Shown: positions 48,801-57,802 of the stretch, piece by piece
Position numbering within the stretch: the stretch's first letter is position 1
Layout of the letters: each line of letters begins with the position of its first letter
DNA from: Bacteroidia bacterium
GTDB taxonomy: Bacteria > Bacteroidota > Bacteroidia > Bacteroidales > Paludibacteraceae
NCBI GenBank assembly: GCA_009930305.1
Contig: RZYM01000001.1
Span: 124,001-188,000, forward strand
Direction of reading: 5' to 3'
DNA: 64,000 bases
The notes under the pieces: generated by a model
Database searches by the model: none
Told to the model about the DNA's origin: nothing
What the model saw: the letters and a program-made list of their open reading frames with translations, nothing else
Translations under genes and position numbers: made by a program

Positions 48801-49867
48801 CACTCTATTAGCTTTTTGTTTTTAAAACGACGAGAATCACTCAATCCAATGGAATTCTGCAAATATTGTTTTTCTTCCGGGTTATCATTAAGATATTCAA
48901 TGTAATCACTTTGCTCTATACCATCACAATGTTTGCTCCAACAGTCGTTGGATGGAAGATGAAAAATGTATTCTCCTATCATTGGGGGTTCAGAAGGTCC
49001 TACTCCCGCCAAACATGTAGAATATGCATAGTACTTCTTTGTTCCAATAATTTTAGTAGCTTGAAGATTTGCCGTATCTAATTTAACTGCCAAAATAGCA
49101 TTCGGATGATCATAAACTATATTTCTCTCATATACACCCGTTCTAAAACGAGGATTAGACATACTATTATAATTGATTATTGGCATAGTAGACTGTGTAC
49201 GCATAAAGCAAACCGTATTTCCGACAACATTCTTCCTTATTTCCAAATTCTGAATTCTGGTGTATAGTGGATTATCTTGTATAGCAACACCTTCTTGTTC
49301 TGTGCTGTTATTAATCATAGGATCCCAAATAATCGACGGTTTTATCGATAAAATAATAACTATATAACATTGTGAATCAAATGGAATTGATGATACATCT
49401 ATGTTTTGTGATACATTTATAGAATGCTTATTTTGAGAAGAAGCATATTTTCTATTGCTAACCGGGACATCGGGTTCAATCATTGAAATATCAGATAAAT
49501 TTATTATACCTGACTCGAATAGCCATTTAGAAACATTACCATTTGGAGACAATGCATAGCCAATTTTATAACTATAAACAAATGACTTAATTGTATAGGC
49601 TCTTTGAAACGCAGAAGTTGCTGCTCGTCTTCTAAAATTAAACCAAGACATATTTACCGAAAAGCTAACTGTTTGTTGATTTCCTGATACCAATATATTA
49701 GCAACATCCACTCGGCTTTCTGTTAAATTTGGAAACTCAGCCATTGATTCTCTTATTGGTTTCCCATTCCAATAATTGTTATTATCTCCCCAGTATTCTT
49801 CATATGCTTGTACATATCCTATAGATAAAATACTCACAATGAAAAGGGATAAAATGTATTTCTTCAT
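45845..49867 (-). CDS. giant T9SS-sorted protein in the tra operon
   Basis: 1340 residues. Signal peptide 1-21 (ending VQAY). The bulk is unrecognised and beta-rich, with several short repeats of the pattern C..P.V....L (Ig-like), and a PKD-like stretch near residue 1190 (VVQPGARIQLNNQTQNADKY). The last ~75 residues (from ITANPTILSDEDYVLYLKT to GLQSGGYLLNIEGNIIRIVKK) are a T9SS type A sorting domain. It should cross the outer membrane through T9SS and be attached to the surface. It lies 26 bases after traO and 3 bases before the lipoprotein. No homologue with a known role comes to mind. Confidence 0.8.
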   Translation of the reverse strand: MKKYILSLFIVSILSIGYVQAYEEYWGDNNNYWNGKPIRESMAEFPNLTESRVDVANILVSGNQQTVSFSVNMSWFNFRRRAATSAFQRAYTIKSFVYSYKIGYALSPNGNVSKWLFESGIINLSDISMIEPDVPVSNRKYASSQNKHSINVSQNIDVSSIPFDSQCYIVIILSIKPSIIWDPMINNSTEQEGVAIQDNPLYTRIQNLEIRKNVVGNTVCFMRTQSTMPIINYNSMSNPRFRTGVYERNIVYDHPNAILAVKLDTANLQATKIIGTKKYYAYSTCLAGVGPSEPPMIGEYIFHLPSNDCWSKHCDGIEQSDYIEYLNDNPEEKQYLQNSIGLSDSRRFKNKKLIECSKNDGNYDKAILSLYDDGLSDAFGYSINTDKSIWVEWNYRLRDIVKESKTGNVSGAVFSIRNANMYKEATTHIQLLKDKAFTHMGYEQYGPNYGSSFYNICASALYFPKSNNILSFEVVPKVKFKPFEESEKQIRKQCVTPTVSVEDNLLITEEDLIILRGKEVDFGAYSSSIYAPEYLWEISTDTHNWQILNSKSSFANYIKYAQDYDFGIVLDDDKDLLLSSTILKNRDKLYFRPVCVLRTFSNAQRDDLYNYQGDNYLYYIKITSNDYYTYAPYSILNNENISIGSFPEKQYVCYGEQPIMKEFSFNLVKSSKVEQEEIDQIKSIAKYVIYKVDKDKETFISSKNEYTIPYVGDSLHYRCVISIGHNSFYKEIFIYANPQGTIRKNKIESDAQIASIDEDNEIVTMLALRSKDVNLILNDENINETDFYVRNVVPYVTPQLNSTDFSTLSRTQCEQYISDKNWNFAEETGNKIDDVPVSYIRSWCTNKEKLENDNLIQQSKLDYITLNEWRLFDKENTTILKNYTNDNSDALFYIRKRQAHNYCYSDSVRLRVKYFNGIKDNIISFSKASDMEKSNIYMTTGEDSPTILGLTVSGGYGVPEEETNNYSYLYQWIYRAQGGIWQKLSEYTDNGKGTASSSRVSLAQGKLIIDRPIDIARIVMSRAGGDVTTQVRDTSNILSLYIENPIDETGINVINDGKCAGTYVDVEIAENLEDSKNTIYRWRTDDLGITIKSYGDNTQNICSFYNSKHDFIISVYRENILNGSRTADVNIPISVISMVPDFSITVDGVESEILEYPDEYFVVQPGARIQLNNQTQNADKYLWTLELQYHRGCEIKGTTSYIENPVCYLYNTGQNKIRLTATNKEGCVGSITAENIYVSNSSSHSINDVSFFANEIEDQKLKASSELCITANPTILSDEDYVLYLKTNLKNYSYKIVDLIGRILLSGYSDSENQELDLSGLQSGGYLLNIEGNIIRIVKK

Positions 49868-49893
49868 GATTGTAAATTATAAGTTATATTAGA

Positions 49894-50433
49894 TTATTTA
49901 ATATGAAAACGCATGCCTGCACTAAACAATGGTCGGAAGTAATAATAATGGCCAATATCATAAAATCCATAATTAAAATTTTCTTGAGCTGCCAACACAA
50001 ATGATAATTCAGGTATTGCATACATTTCCAAATTTAAACCCAAATCACACCCAACCGTTACTCCGTTTGCACTTATATTCATGTCTGAATTATTCCACCA
50101 GTCCCAACCTACTATCGAATGTCCGTAAAGATGAATATACATCCAAGTTAGAGGTTGCCAAACAGCAGCTTCAACACCAAATCCTAATGACAAACCCATA
50201 AAATCAGACTTTCCAAATTTTCCTTTCTCAAAGTCAATATTTGTGGAAAATGACCAATATTTTGCCAAATAATAATTATATGATAATCCTACATCCCAAC
50301 TATTTACGAAGCCAGTTCCTGAATGTAATCCAATACTATTTATTCCTTTAATGTGAGTTAGGTTTGTCTTACCATAAACCGATAATGACATTACTAGAAA
50401 TAGTAATAAACAAAATAAATTTCTTTTTTGCAT
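49894..50433 (-). CDS. traO: TraO-like outer-membrane barrel protein
   Basis: 179 residues. Signal peptide 1-21 (ending VYGK). The small beta-barrel pattern (SIGLHSGTG, SYNYYLAKYWSFSTNIDFEKG, VEAAVWQPL, GVTVGCDLGLNLEMYAIPELSFVLAAQENFNYG, FSAGMRFHIK) matches TraO of Bacteroides conjugative transposons in size, fold pattern and position after traN. Its precise role in the apparatus is not known. The call leans on synteny as well as sequence. Confidence 0.72.
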   Translation of the reverse strand: MQKRNLFCLLLFLVMSLSVYGKTNLTHIKGINSIGLHSGTGFVNSWDVGLSYNYYLAKYWSFSTNIDFEKGKFGKSDFMGLSLGFGVEAAVWQPLTWMYIHLYGHSIVGWDWWNNSDMNISANGVTVGCDLGLNLEMYAIPELSFVLAAQENFNYGFYDIGHYYYFRPLFSAGMRFHIK

Positions 50434-50454
50434 TTTATTAATTATGATAAAGTT

Positions 50455-51549
50455 TCAAAGATTTCTTGCTTTTAAAATTTCAACATCAGATACAGGAAAA
50501 CGTAAGTGTCTTCCTCCGTTTTTTTCGAATACCTCGAAATATAGAATTCTATTTGGAGGTAGTGTAAATCGTTTCATAAAAAATATTACATACATACTTG
50601 CATCTCCTTTCAGTGTAGACTTGTTTACATTATTCGAATAATAAACATATATAGGGAATAATTCTTCTTCTTGAACTGCTGTTTTTTTATCGATCTTCTT
50701 ATCTTTAACATACACTTTAATAAAATCGATCTCGTAATCAATGCTATTGTTGTTAGTCAAATTAAGACGAAATAATAGAACATCATCCTTACAATATATT
50801 CCGGAAAGAGAAAAACACATCCTCTGTTTTATAATTCCAATATTATTAATTGACTGCTTTTCTGAGAATACCTTTTCGCCAAGTTCTTGCATTTGAAGAT
50901 TATTGATTGCTGCATTCTTAAACAAAACGGAAGACTCGGAATTTGCTTTTGAAGTTGACTTGTTTGTAGCTATTTGTACCGATAAATCGAGAGGATCTTG
51001 ATTAGGAATCAAAAGGAAAGGATATATAATACCTGATTCAGTTATAACTACAAATGAAGTTGAATCAAAATCAGACTGCAACGCTTTTATTTTTACAATA
51101 TTTTCAATATCTCTAGCATAAGCGGCAATAATATTATTACTTCCTACAAGTAAATCAGAAATTCTATCATCACATAAAAAATGGATTGTCTTGGTAGAAG
51201 AAACACCAATAGTATCTTTTGAACTAATAAAAATTCCATTATTCCAAACCACGAAATTGGGATGTTTTTCATAATAAACCTTAAATTCATAGTATTTTCC
51301 GTCACCGGTTACTACAGATAGTGTGGTTTCTTTAAAATTAGGTACTTTAGCCTGAACCCTGAGCATTCTACCTGATGAAAGTTTGGAACCAAAAACTTCT
51401 GCACTTCCGAAATCTACATATTTAATCTCTGAATTGAAATCCAATACCATAGTATGCAAATTACTAACAGCTAAAGAGTCTTTTATAGCATTTGCGACTA
51501 GACATGACATTCCAAACAGAACTAAAATAAAATATCTAATGATTTTCAT
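50455..51549 (-). CDS. traN: TraN-like (VirB9-type) conjugation protein
   Basis: 364 residues. Signal peptide 1-22 (ending NAIK). The N-terminal half follows the TraN/DUF4138 pattern (LHTMVLDFNSEIKYVDFGSAEV, RMLRVQAKVPNFKETTLSVVTGDGKYYEFKVYYE). The C-terminal half has the DUF4138 strand set (MCFSLSGIYCKDDVLLFRLNL, LFPIYVYYSN, FFMKRFTLPPNRILYFEVFEKNGGRHL). It should form part of the outer-membrane core of the type IV secretion channel with TraM. It overlaps traM by 14 bases. Confidence 0.88.
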   Translation of the reverse strand: MKIIRYFILVLFGMSCLVANAIKDSLAVSNLHTMVLDFNSEIKYVDFGSAEVFGSKLSSGRMLRVQAKVPNFKETTLSVVTGDGKYYEFKVYYEKHPNFVVWNNGIFISSKDTIGVSSTKTIHFLCDDRISDLLVGSNNIIAAYARDIENIVKIKALQSDFDSTSFVVITESGIIYPFLLIPNQDPLDLSVQIATNKSTSKANSESSVLFKNAAINNLQMQELGEKVFSEKQSINNIGIIKQRMCFSLSGIYCKDDVLLFRLNLTNNNSIDYEIDFIKVYVKDKKIDKKTAVQEEELFPIYVYYSNNVNKSTLKGDASMYVIFFMKRFTLPPNRILYFEVFEKNGGRHLRFPVSDVEILKARNL

Positions 51550-52651
51550 TTTGTCTTTTTAATGTAATAGAATAATTAGATGAAATAGTAATTTTAGGTT
51601 CTCTAACAGCAGCTTGAGTAGCTGATTTTATTGCACCTGTTACTGCATTTGCTGCTGTGTTTAATAAACCGTTGGGCGAAGTAAGTCTTAGATCTAAACC
51701 TGAAATGGTTTTTCCTGCGGCATCTTTTTTAGTATCACTAACAGTATTATCCGGAATATATATTCCTTCGAATCCATCTTTATCGTAGATTGAGGCTGCA
51801 AATGGAATTATGTAATCCTTATAGTTAATGTTTTCTATTTTTATTGTCGCTCTTCCGTCAGAAAATCCTAATCGACCATAAATAAATGTATTTTGAGGAA
51901 TCTTCGTTTTTCCCAATAATACATCCTCCAATAACCTGATTTTTATAATAGAACCTTTGTTTACATCTTTATGTTCACCATGTATAACTGCTCTGATATT
52001 CGTTTCATGAAATTCTTCGGCATCTTCTAATCCATAAAATCCTGAGGAATTAATATTTTCAGTTGCATTATAATTTAAATTCTTTTCTTCTCGCATAGAT
52101 TTTGTGGACTTGGTAGAAAAATTATTATTATCATTATTGTCATCAACTTTTTCATATTTCTTATATCCGTAATCAGAAAAGTTCATTCCTAATTCTTTTT
52201 CTAATTTAGCACGCTTTTCACGCATAATAGATTCCTTCTGTTTTTCGAAGTCAGGAATGGCGGGCGGCAGCTCCTTCCTTATTTTTTCCGATTGCGTTTT
52301 TTCGGATATAAGTTGGTCCTGCCGCACATTCGCCTGTCGGGATGGGTGTTCAATCCGGTCGGATTCGTCGTCAGATGGGTTGATGTCCAACCATTCAAAG
52401 GATGAGCATTCCATGTTTTCCCGACGTTTTTCCCTCGATATACGAAGTTCTTCTTTTTTAATTGCGTCTAAACGGCTTTCTGAAAGTTCAGTTTCTTGAG
52501 CCTTCGGTATTTCTATGTTAAGGCCTATTTTATATGACTCATCTATCTCTGCTTTAGTGTCAATATTGCCTTTTAGTATATAAAAACAAATACATAAACA
52601 CAAAAGGAATGGAAGAGAAATAAAATGCAAAAATTTTTGTTGTTTATTCAT
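51536..52651 (-). CDS. traM: TraM-like (VirB10-type) conjugation protein
   Basis: 371 residues. One N-terminal membrane helix (about 8-27), a charged linker of about 160 residues, then the VirB10-like C-terminal domain (about 215-371: RAVIHGEHKDVNKGSIIKIRLLEDVLLGKTKIPQNTFIYGRL, ISGLDLRLTSPNGLLNTAANAVTGAIKSATQAAVREPKITISSNY). It spans the periplasm and links inner and outer parts of the channel. A patch in the linker (52245-52445) is visibly GC-richer than all its neighbours. Confidence 0.88.
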   Translation of the reverse strand: MNKQQKFLHFISLPFLLCLCICFYILKGNIDTKAEIDESYKIGLNIEIPKAQETELSESRLDAIKKEELRISREKRRENMECSSFEWLDINPSDDESDRIEHPSRQANVRQDQLISEKTQSEKIRKELPPAIPDFEKQKESIMREKRAKLEKELGMNFSDYGYKKYEKVDDNNDNNNFSTKSTKSMREEKNLNYNATENINSSGFYGLEDAEEFHETNIRAVIHGEHKDVNKGSIIKIRLLEDVLLGKTKIPQNTFIYGRLGFSDGRATIKIENINYKDYIIPFAASIYDKDGFEGIYIPDNTVSDTKKDAAGKTISGLDLRLTSPNGLLNTAANAVTGAIKSATQAAVREPKITISSNYSITLKRQNENH

Positions 52652-52654
52652 ACA

Positions 52655-53041
52655 TCAATCTGCTTTTTCGTAACTCAATGAATCTGCTATTTCGTAAACA
52701 CGATCTATTTTAGCACTATCAACATAGTTGTTTATATATGCTTTTTTGTATGCTGTCTCTCGCTTATCAATTTCTAAACTAATACTGTCCAGACGAGCAC
52801 GATATTCTTCTTCAATTTTGATTTTATTAGCTTCCTCTCTTTTAACATATACATAAGAAAGAATCATTCTTAGACACAACAACAATGTTATAAGCACTAA
52901 AAATACAATAAGATATAATTTCCTTTTTTCCACAGAAAGTTTATTTAAACCATTTGACAATTCATTACTATAATTTCGCAATACAATTTTGCAACGTAAA
53001 TATATTTGACGCCTTAAACTATTTCTTTTTAACCTTTTCAT
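52655..53041 (-). CDS. TraL-position membrane protein
   Basis: 128 residues. A basic N-terminus, one membrane helix (about 43-65: LYLIVFLVLITLLLCLRMILSYVYV) and a charged helical C-terminus. It lies between traK and traM, where conjugative transposons carry the small traL, and it overlaps traK by 4 bases. Sequence identity to TraL is not evident by eye, so the name rests on position and topology. Confidence 0.6.
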   Translation of the reverse strand: MKRLKRNSLRRQIYLRCKIVLRNYSNELSNGLNKLSVEKRKLYLIVFLVLITLLLCLRMILSYVYVKREEANKIKIEEEYRARLDSISLEIDKRETAYKKAYINNYVDSAKIDRVYEIADSLSYEKAD

Positions 53042-53658
53042 CTATTAATAACACTAATATCACTATTATCTAAAATTCTCCATCTTTCAATCATGAATCC
53101 GTGAGGATTGTTATCAGATCTGGAACAATTTACTAATTCACATTCCGTTTCAAGGTTTCTGTATGTAATATTTGAAGAACGAACAACAGATGTTTTTCCA
53201 AATAATCTAGCTTTAAAAGGATAAGTTGATTCATCTATCAACACGCTATCTATTCTTATTTCGCAATTTATTCCGGCTGCAATTATTCGATCATAAAAAC
53301 CTTCTTCCCTCATACGTTGATACTTTTCAAGAGCTTCTTTCCCTGCCAAAGCTAGGGCATATTCTATGTGATGTTCTATGGCTTCTTTATCTGGTGAAAT
53401 GGTAAAAAAATGCTCATGGAAACGTTTTACATGTGAACGAGCTTCAGCAACCCTATTTTGTTGTACATCTTGCGATAATGCCATCAATAAAGATGTTCCA
53501 CCATCCAAAACATAAATTTTTTCTCTCTGCATCTCCGCAAACTTGTATGATTCATAGATAGCATAACCTCCTAACGAAATAGATATCACAGTTATTAAAA
53601 TCAAATAAATACGAGTTAGAGCAAAAGCACCCTGAATGTTTTTAAGAGATTTAAACAT
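53038..53658 (-). CDS. traK: TraK-like (VirB8-type) conjugation protein
   Basis: 206 residues. It begins MFKSLKNIQGAFALTR, has one membrane helix (about 15-35), then KFAEMQREKIYVLDGGTSLLMALSQDVQQNR, EARSHVKRFHEHFFTISPDKEAIE, IIAAGINCEIRIDS and the closing CSRSDNNPHGFMIERWRI. These are hallmarks of the TraK family of Bacteroides conjugative transposons, a VirB8-like inner-membrane assembly factor. Intact in length. Overlaps traJ by 8 bases. Confidence 0.93.
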   Translation of the reverse strand: MFKSLKNIQGAFALTRIYLILITVISISLGGYAIYESYKFAEMQREKIYVLDGGTSLLMALSQDVQQNRVAEARSHVKRFHEHFFTISPDKEAIEHHIEYALALAGKEALEKYQRMREEGFYDRIIAAGINCEIRIDSVLIDESTYPFKARLFGKTSVVRSSNITYRNLETECELVNCSRSDNNPHGFMIERWRILDNSDISVINR

Positions 53659-54673
53659 CTGTACCTCCTTTAAATATTATATTTGAGGTGTAATGATGTG
53701 AACTAATAATACCACTGCTACCATCATTCTTTAAGATCCAACGGGCAAATCTGGGTACATTTATATACATCATAATTGATATAATACCGATGATAATACT
53801 TAACACACTTATCATAAGCACACAATTATCCATTTGTATCAATACTGAATCATCCACTGTACGAGATATAATAGATTGCATTGCTTTTGTACTCGGTCCA
53901 TACAAACATTCAGTAACAAGCATGCCTTGGACAAAACCTATTATATTACAAATGGGTATATATAATGACACATTTATGTAATGAGCTATCCATGATTTTA
54001 GATTCGATTCAAACCCTGGGAATACCGATAAGGCCAAAGAAAACGGCCCTATTAGTACTAAAATTATTTTAGCAGTTACTACAAACACTTTATAAAAGTA
54101 TGACATTGACATAGTAAGAATATTTACAATCAACAATCCCAACTCAACTGCAAAACGAATTAAGATTGTTTCACTTGATTCAAAAACGCCATATATTCCT
54201 TCTCTTATCTCTGAAATATTCCTATTCATTGTGCGCCATACACTTAATTTTTCTTGTTTTGTTTCAGATTTGCTTTGTTCATATTTCGCGCGGTTGTCCT
54301 TCATTTTTAATTGTAATTCAGAATAGGATTTATGTGCAGCGTAAATCGATTCCTGGGTTGAATCGCGGACATATTCAGTTGCGACTCCTACTGGAGCGAC
54401 CAACGTGTCCAAACAACTTGTAAATACGGAGAAAAAGACTATCAATAAACCAATTGAAAAAGGACGTAACATTGAATAAAAATCAATAGGTTCTCCTTTT
54501 GCCCAAGTATGCCATAATTTTGTACCTATATATAAAAAGGCGGCTAAACCACAAATTAACTGTGCTGTAGAAGACAGTGCATCTGCATAATTATCAGCAG
54601 TCGTGTAAACTTTATTAAGACCATTCGTTAGTGATGATCCCATCTGAGCTACTATTTGCAAAGAGTTTTCCAT
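53651..54673 (-). CDS. traJ: TraJ-like (VirB6-type) conjugation membrane protein
   Basis: 341 residues from the ATG at 54673; a TTG at 54679 would overlap the traI stop. Several membrane helices (about 38-50, 66-90, 170-220, 280-305) and the TraJ pattern (PIDFYSMLRPFSIGLLIVFF, LTMSMSYFYKVFVVTAKIILVLIGPFSLALSVFPGFESNLKSW, ARWILKNDGSSGI) are visible. It is the polytopic VirB6-like inner-membrane part of the channel. Confidence 0.88.
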   Translation of the reverse strand: MENSLQIVAQMGSSLTNGLNKVYTTADNYADALSSTAQLICGLAAFLYIGTKLWHTWAKGEPIDFYSMLRPFSIGLLIVFFSVFTSCLDTLVAPVGVATEYVRDSTQESIYAAHKSYSELQLKMKDNRAKYEQSKSETKQEKLSVWRTMNRNISEIREGIYGVFESSETILIRFAVELGLLIVNILTMSMSYFYKVFVVTAKIILVLIGPFSLALSVFPGFESNLKSWIAHYINVSLYIPICNIIGFVQGMLVTECLYGPSTKAMQSIISRTVDDSVLIQMDNCVLMISVLSIIIGIISIMMYINVPRFARWILKNDGSSGIISSHHYTSNIIFKGGTDV

Positions 54674-54675
54674 CT

Positions 54676-55311
54676 TCAATCTTTATTCTTGGCATAAGAT
54701 GCAAACATCATGGCATCAACAGTAAGTTCGCTGATTCCTTCTGCAAAATCATTATATGCACTCTGTGATAAACATTTAGAATACATATCGTCTATTTCAG
54801 ACTCTATATATAAAACCTCCTCTTTTACGGTTTTAAGCATTTGTAATCTTTCGTAATCAGAGAACTCTCCATCTTTTTCGCGCGTTTTACTCATACCAAT
54901 TCCCTCTGATACCTTTTCTGAAGCATGATGACCTAGTTTGACAGTAACACATAAAATATTATATTTTTCTTCTGTTGTAAGATGGTCCATTTCAATTATA
55001 GCATTTTTGTAAAGACCAATCTTTTTTGTTATTCTAATACTGGAATTCGCTATCTCAAGAACATCCGCTGATGCCTGAATAAAACTACTTACTTTCTTTA
55101 ATTTCTCGCGGGCTTCTTTGCTTATCTGTAGGGTCTGCTGAGCGGTTTCCACCTGTTCTACCAATTGCATTCTTTGAGATAATGCCTCTTCCATTTGTTC
55201 AAAAAAAAGAGCAATACGTTGAGACATTGATGTCGGATCGGTAACTATTGCTTGTGGATAAGCACTTACGCATCCAAATATTAATACTATAACCAATAAT
55301 ATTTTTTTCAT
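54676..55311 (-). CDS. traI: TraI-like (DUF4141) conjugation protein
   Basis: 211 residues. Signal peptide 1-19 (ending AYPQ). Mostly helical, with the DUF4141/TraI pattern: VTDPTSMSQRIALFFEQMEEALSQRMQLVEQVETAQQ, VSSFIQASADVLEIANSSIRI. It is probably a periplasmic structural component, in the place of VirB5. It lies one base after traG and overlaps the longest traJ frame. Confidence 0.85.
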   Translation of the reverse strand: MKKILLVIVLIFGCVSAYPQAIVTDPTSMSQRIALFFEQMEEALSQRMQLVEQVETAQQTLQISKEAREKLKKVSSFIQASADVLEIANSSIRITKKIGLYKNAIIEMDHLTTEEKYNILCVTVKLGHHASEKVSEGIGMSKTREKDGEFSDYERLQMLKTVKEEVLYIESEIDDMYSKCLSQSAYNDFAEGISELTVDAMMFASYAKNKD

Positions 55312-55312
55312 A

Positions 55313-57802
55313 CTATGAAGCTTTTTCTTCTTTTATGTAATTAAGTATTGCCTGACGGAAACTTCCTGTTTCTCTTTCTAAATGCAATAAATGAGCCTTT
55401 TCTTTTTTTTCAGTTGTATATGTAAGATACTCTTCTTTCGAAACTTCTACTGCATATACAGCTGTATGATTCCCATTTAAAGTGATAAAAACTTCTTTGT
55501 ATGGTGCCCTGCCATCAAACTTAATGTCTTTATTCACAGATAGTGCAATAGCAGCTTCTTTATCGCTTAAGGCCAAAATCTGTTTGATTTCGTCGAAACG
55601 ATTTGTATACTTTCTTTGATCAAGCAAAATTTTGCAATCTGCATTTGCTATAATAGCATTCTTTACTATCTCATTTCCTATAATATCCTCAACTTCCTGT
55701 GTAACCACAACTGCTTCTCCAAAATGCTTTCGCACTGTTTTATATAAATACTTTATAAACTCAGCAGTCCCATTTTTGGAAATAGCTTTCCATGCTTCCT
55801 CTATTAAGATCATTTTCCTTTCGGATGCCAATAATTTATGTCGCATTTTTGAAATAAAAGTATCCATTAATATCAGCGTTACTACAGGGAACAATGTCTT
55901 GTGATCCTTAATATTATCTATTTCAAACACAATAAAACGTTTCTCAAGCAAATCAAGATTAGTCTTTGCGTTAAGCAAATAATCATACATACCTCCTTCA
56001 AAATACGGACTTAATACTTGTAGTAAATTATCAACATCAAAATTATCGCGTTGAACTCCATTTGAGGATAACTCTGATTTAAAGTTTCCTTTCAAATAAC
56101 TATAAAATCCATTGAAATCAGGGAATTCACCGGTAGATTTGATTTGTTCCAAGTATTCGTTTATCGCTATAGAAACGTGAGTCTCTTCTGCCTTGGTTAT
56201 AAGTTCACTCTCATTCTTCCACAAACAAAAAATCAAAGCAGTAAGTTGTTCTTTTTTTTCTACCGTATAAATACAATCTTTTACGTAAAACGGATTAAAC
56301 GAAATTGGATTTTCTTCGGTATAAGTATAATATATACCGTCATTTCCATGGCTCTCTTCGTGAATTAGGTTACATAAACCAAGGTAACTATCACCAACAT
56401 CAACTATCAAAACATGTGTTCCCTGTTCATAGTACTGCCTAACCATATGATTAGTAAAAAACGATTTGCCTGAACCAGATGGTCCTAATATAAACTTGTT
56501 ACGATTATCAATCCATGATTTTGCCCTAGGTTCATCTGAAATATCTACAAGCAATGGAACTCCAAATTTTCTATCACATAAAATAATCCCAAATCCACTA
56601 TTGCTACTTTTTATAGTGCTTTCATGATTTAAAAAACAACATGCTTGCTCTAGAAAAGTCAAAAAAGTCATTTCTGATGGATACTGAGAAGACGCCCCGG
56701 GTATTCCACCCCAAAATATTTGCGGTACAATACGCTCTGTCTTATTTGCTGTACAATCCATATTGGCTAAACATGCGCCAATTTGGGCATTCTTTTTCAA
56801 TAACTCTAAATAGTTCTCATCCCACAATAAAACATTAGCAGCGCAACGAACAGATCTTCGTGAATTTATAACAGCTTCGTTTAAATAACTATCATTGAAA
56901 CTTTTATTGATCGCATTTTCTCTTGATATACGTGAAAGAGATTGTTGCTCTTTACCGCGCTGTTCTATTGCAAACAAAGTTTCTTTATTATTGTCCAAAA
57001 AGAAATATTGATTATAAATATGACTGAATGGTAAGTCAATACCTATGGAGTGTGTATATCCAACAGGAAAATAAGTCTTATCGGTTGAAAATTTAGCATG
57101 CTTATTATGTGTACTCACTTCAGAAGGTAGTGAATCAAGATCTGAAATTGAAAAGCAACTTACATATTTATCACCTACCATCCAATCCTTCTCTTGTGTA
57201 TATAAGTCGGCAAGCACACATTTCTCAGAAAAATCGAGACTTAAATATTGCTCAATAATACCTGAATTAAATTTATCACCGATCACTTCACTTTCTGCCA
57301 ATCTTCTTGTAGAGACTCCACACTCCTTTAATATCGTACAAAATTGTTTTACTGCATCTAAAAAATCATTAATATGATTTGAGTTTCCCATTTCAATAGG
57401 AATAATCCTACTTTTGCATAGCATTGAATAGTAACTACTTGTCGACATATTATTTTTAGAAGACAGAGTAATGTATAAAAGACTCCTATGATTTAAGGAT
57501 TTTCTTGATTTAAAGTGTTTTGCAGAAGCTCCTGATAAGAAACCAGAATTTATCTGTTCTGATGCAACTTCACTATTAATAAACCAATCTTGTTTGTGAA
57601 CAATACAATAATCAGGTAAACTTCTCAATGCTCTAACCCACGCTTGATGAAGATTTTCAAAATCGGCACAACCAAGTGAATATACCTCTGGCAAAGTAAT
57701 TTCAAAAAGTACAGTTATGTCTGCTGTTTTACTTACCAAACATGAATTTTCCCAACACAAAATCGGCAAGCAATTTTCAATATTATGCGAATTAATCCTC
57801 AT
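55313..57802 (-). CDS. traG: TraG-like (VirB4-type) conjugation ATPase
   Basis: 829 residues from the ATG at 57802, overlapping the traF stop by 11 bases (a TTG 12 bases earlier is less likely). It has Walker A GPSGSGKS near residue 440 (KFILGPSGSGKSFFTN), a Walker B-type MILIEEAWKAI near 660, and VVVTQEVEDI and LLDQRKYTN nearer the C-terminus. This is the VirB4-like energising ATPase of the channel, and all its key motifs are intact. It is not the VirD4 coupling ATPase. Confidence 0.95.
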   Translation of the reverse strand: MRINSHNIENCLPILCWENSCLVSKTADITVLFEITLPEVYSLGCADFENLHQAWVRALRSLPDYCIVHKQDWFINSEVASEQINSGFLSGASAKHFKSRKSLNHRSLLYITLSSKNNMSTSSYYSMLCKSRIIPIEMGNSNHINDFLDAVKQFCTILKECGVSTRRLAESEVIGDKFNSGIIEQYLSLDFSEKCVLADLYTQEKDWMVGDKYVSCFSISDLDSLPSEVSTHNKHAKFSTDKTYFPVGYTHSIGIDLPFSHIYNQYFFLDNNKETLFAIEQRGKEQQSLSRISRENAINKSFNDSYLNEAVINSRRSVRCAANVLLWDENYLELLKKNAQIGACLANMDCTANKTERIVPQIFWGGIPGASSQYPSEMTFLTFLEQACCFLNHESTIKSSNSGFGIILCDRKFGVPLLVDISDEPRAKSWIDNRNKFILGPSGSGKSFFTNHMVRQYYEQGTHVLIVDVGDSYLGLCNLIHEESHGNDGIYYTYTEENPISFNPFYVKDCIYTVEKKEQLTALIFCLWKNESELITKAEETHVSIAINEYLEQIKSTGEFPDFNGFYSYLKGNFKSELSSNGVQRDNFDVDNLLQVLSPYFEGGMYDYLLNAKTNLDLLEKRFIVFEIDNIKDHKTLFPVVTLILMDTFISKMRHKLLASERKMILIEEAWKAISKNGTAEFIKYLYKTVRKHFGEAVVVTQEVEDIIGNEIVKNAIIANADCKILLDQRKYTNRFDEIKQILALSDKEAAIALSVNKDIKFDGRAPYKEVFITLNGNHTAVYAVEVSKEEYLTYTTEKKEKAHLLHLERETGSFRQAILNYIKEEKAS

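Noticed and set aside
52257-52499. 80-codon plus-strand frame antisense to traM
   Set aside because: It exists only because of the local GC-rich composition; Ser-rich, without domain features or promoter.
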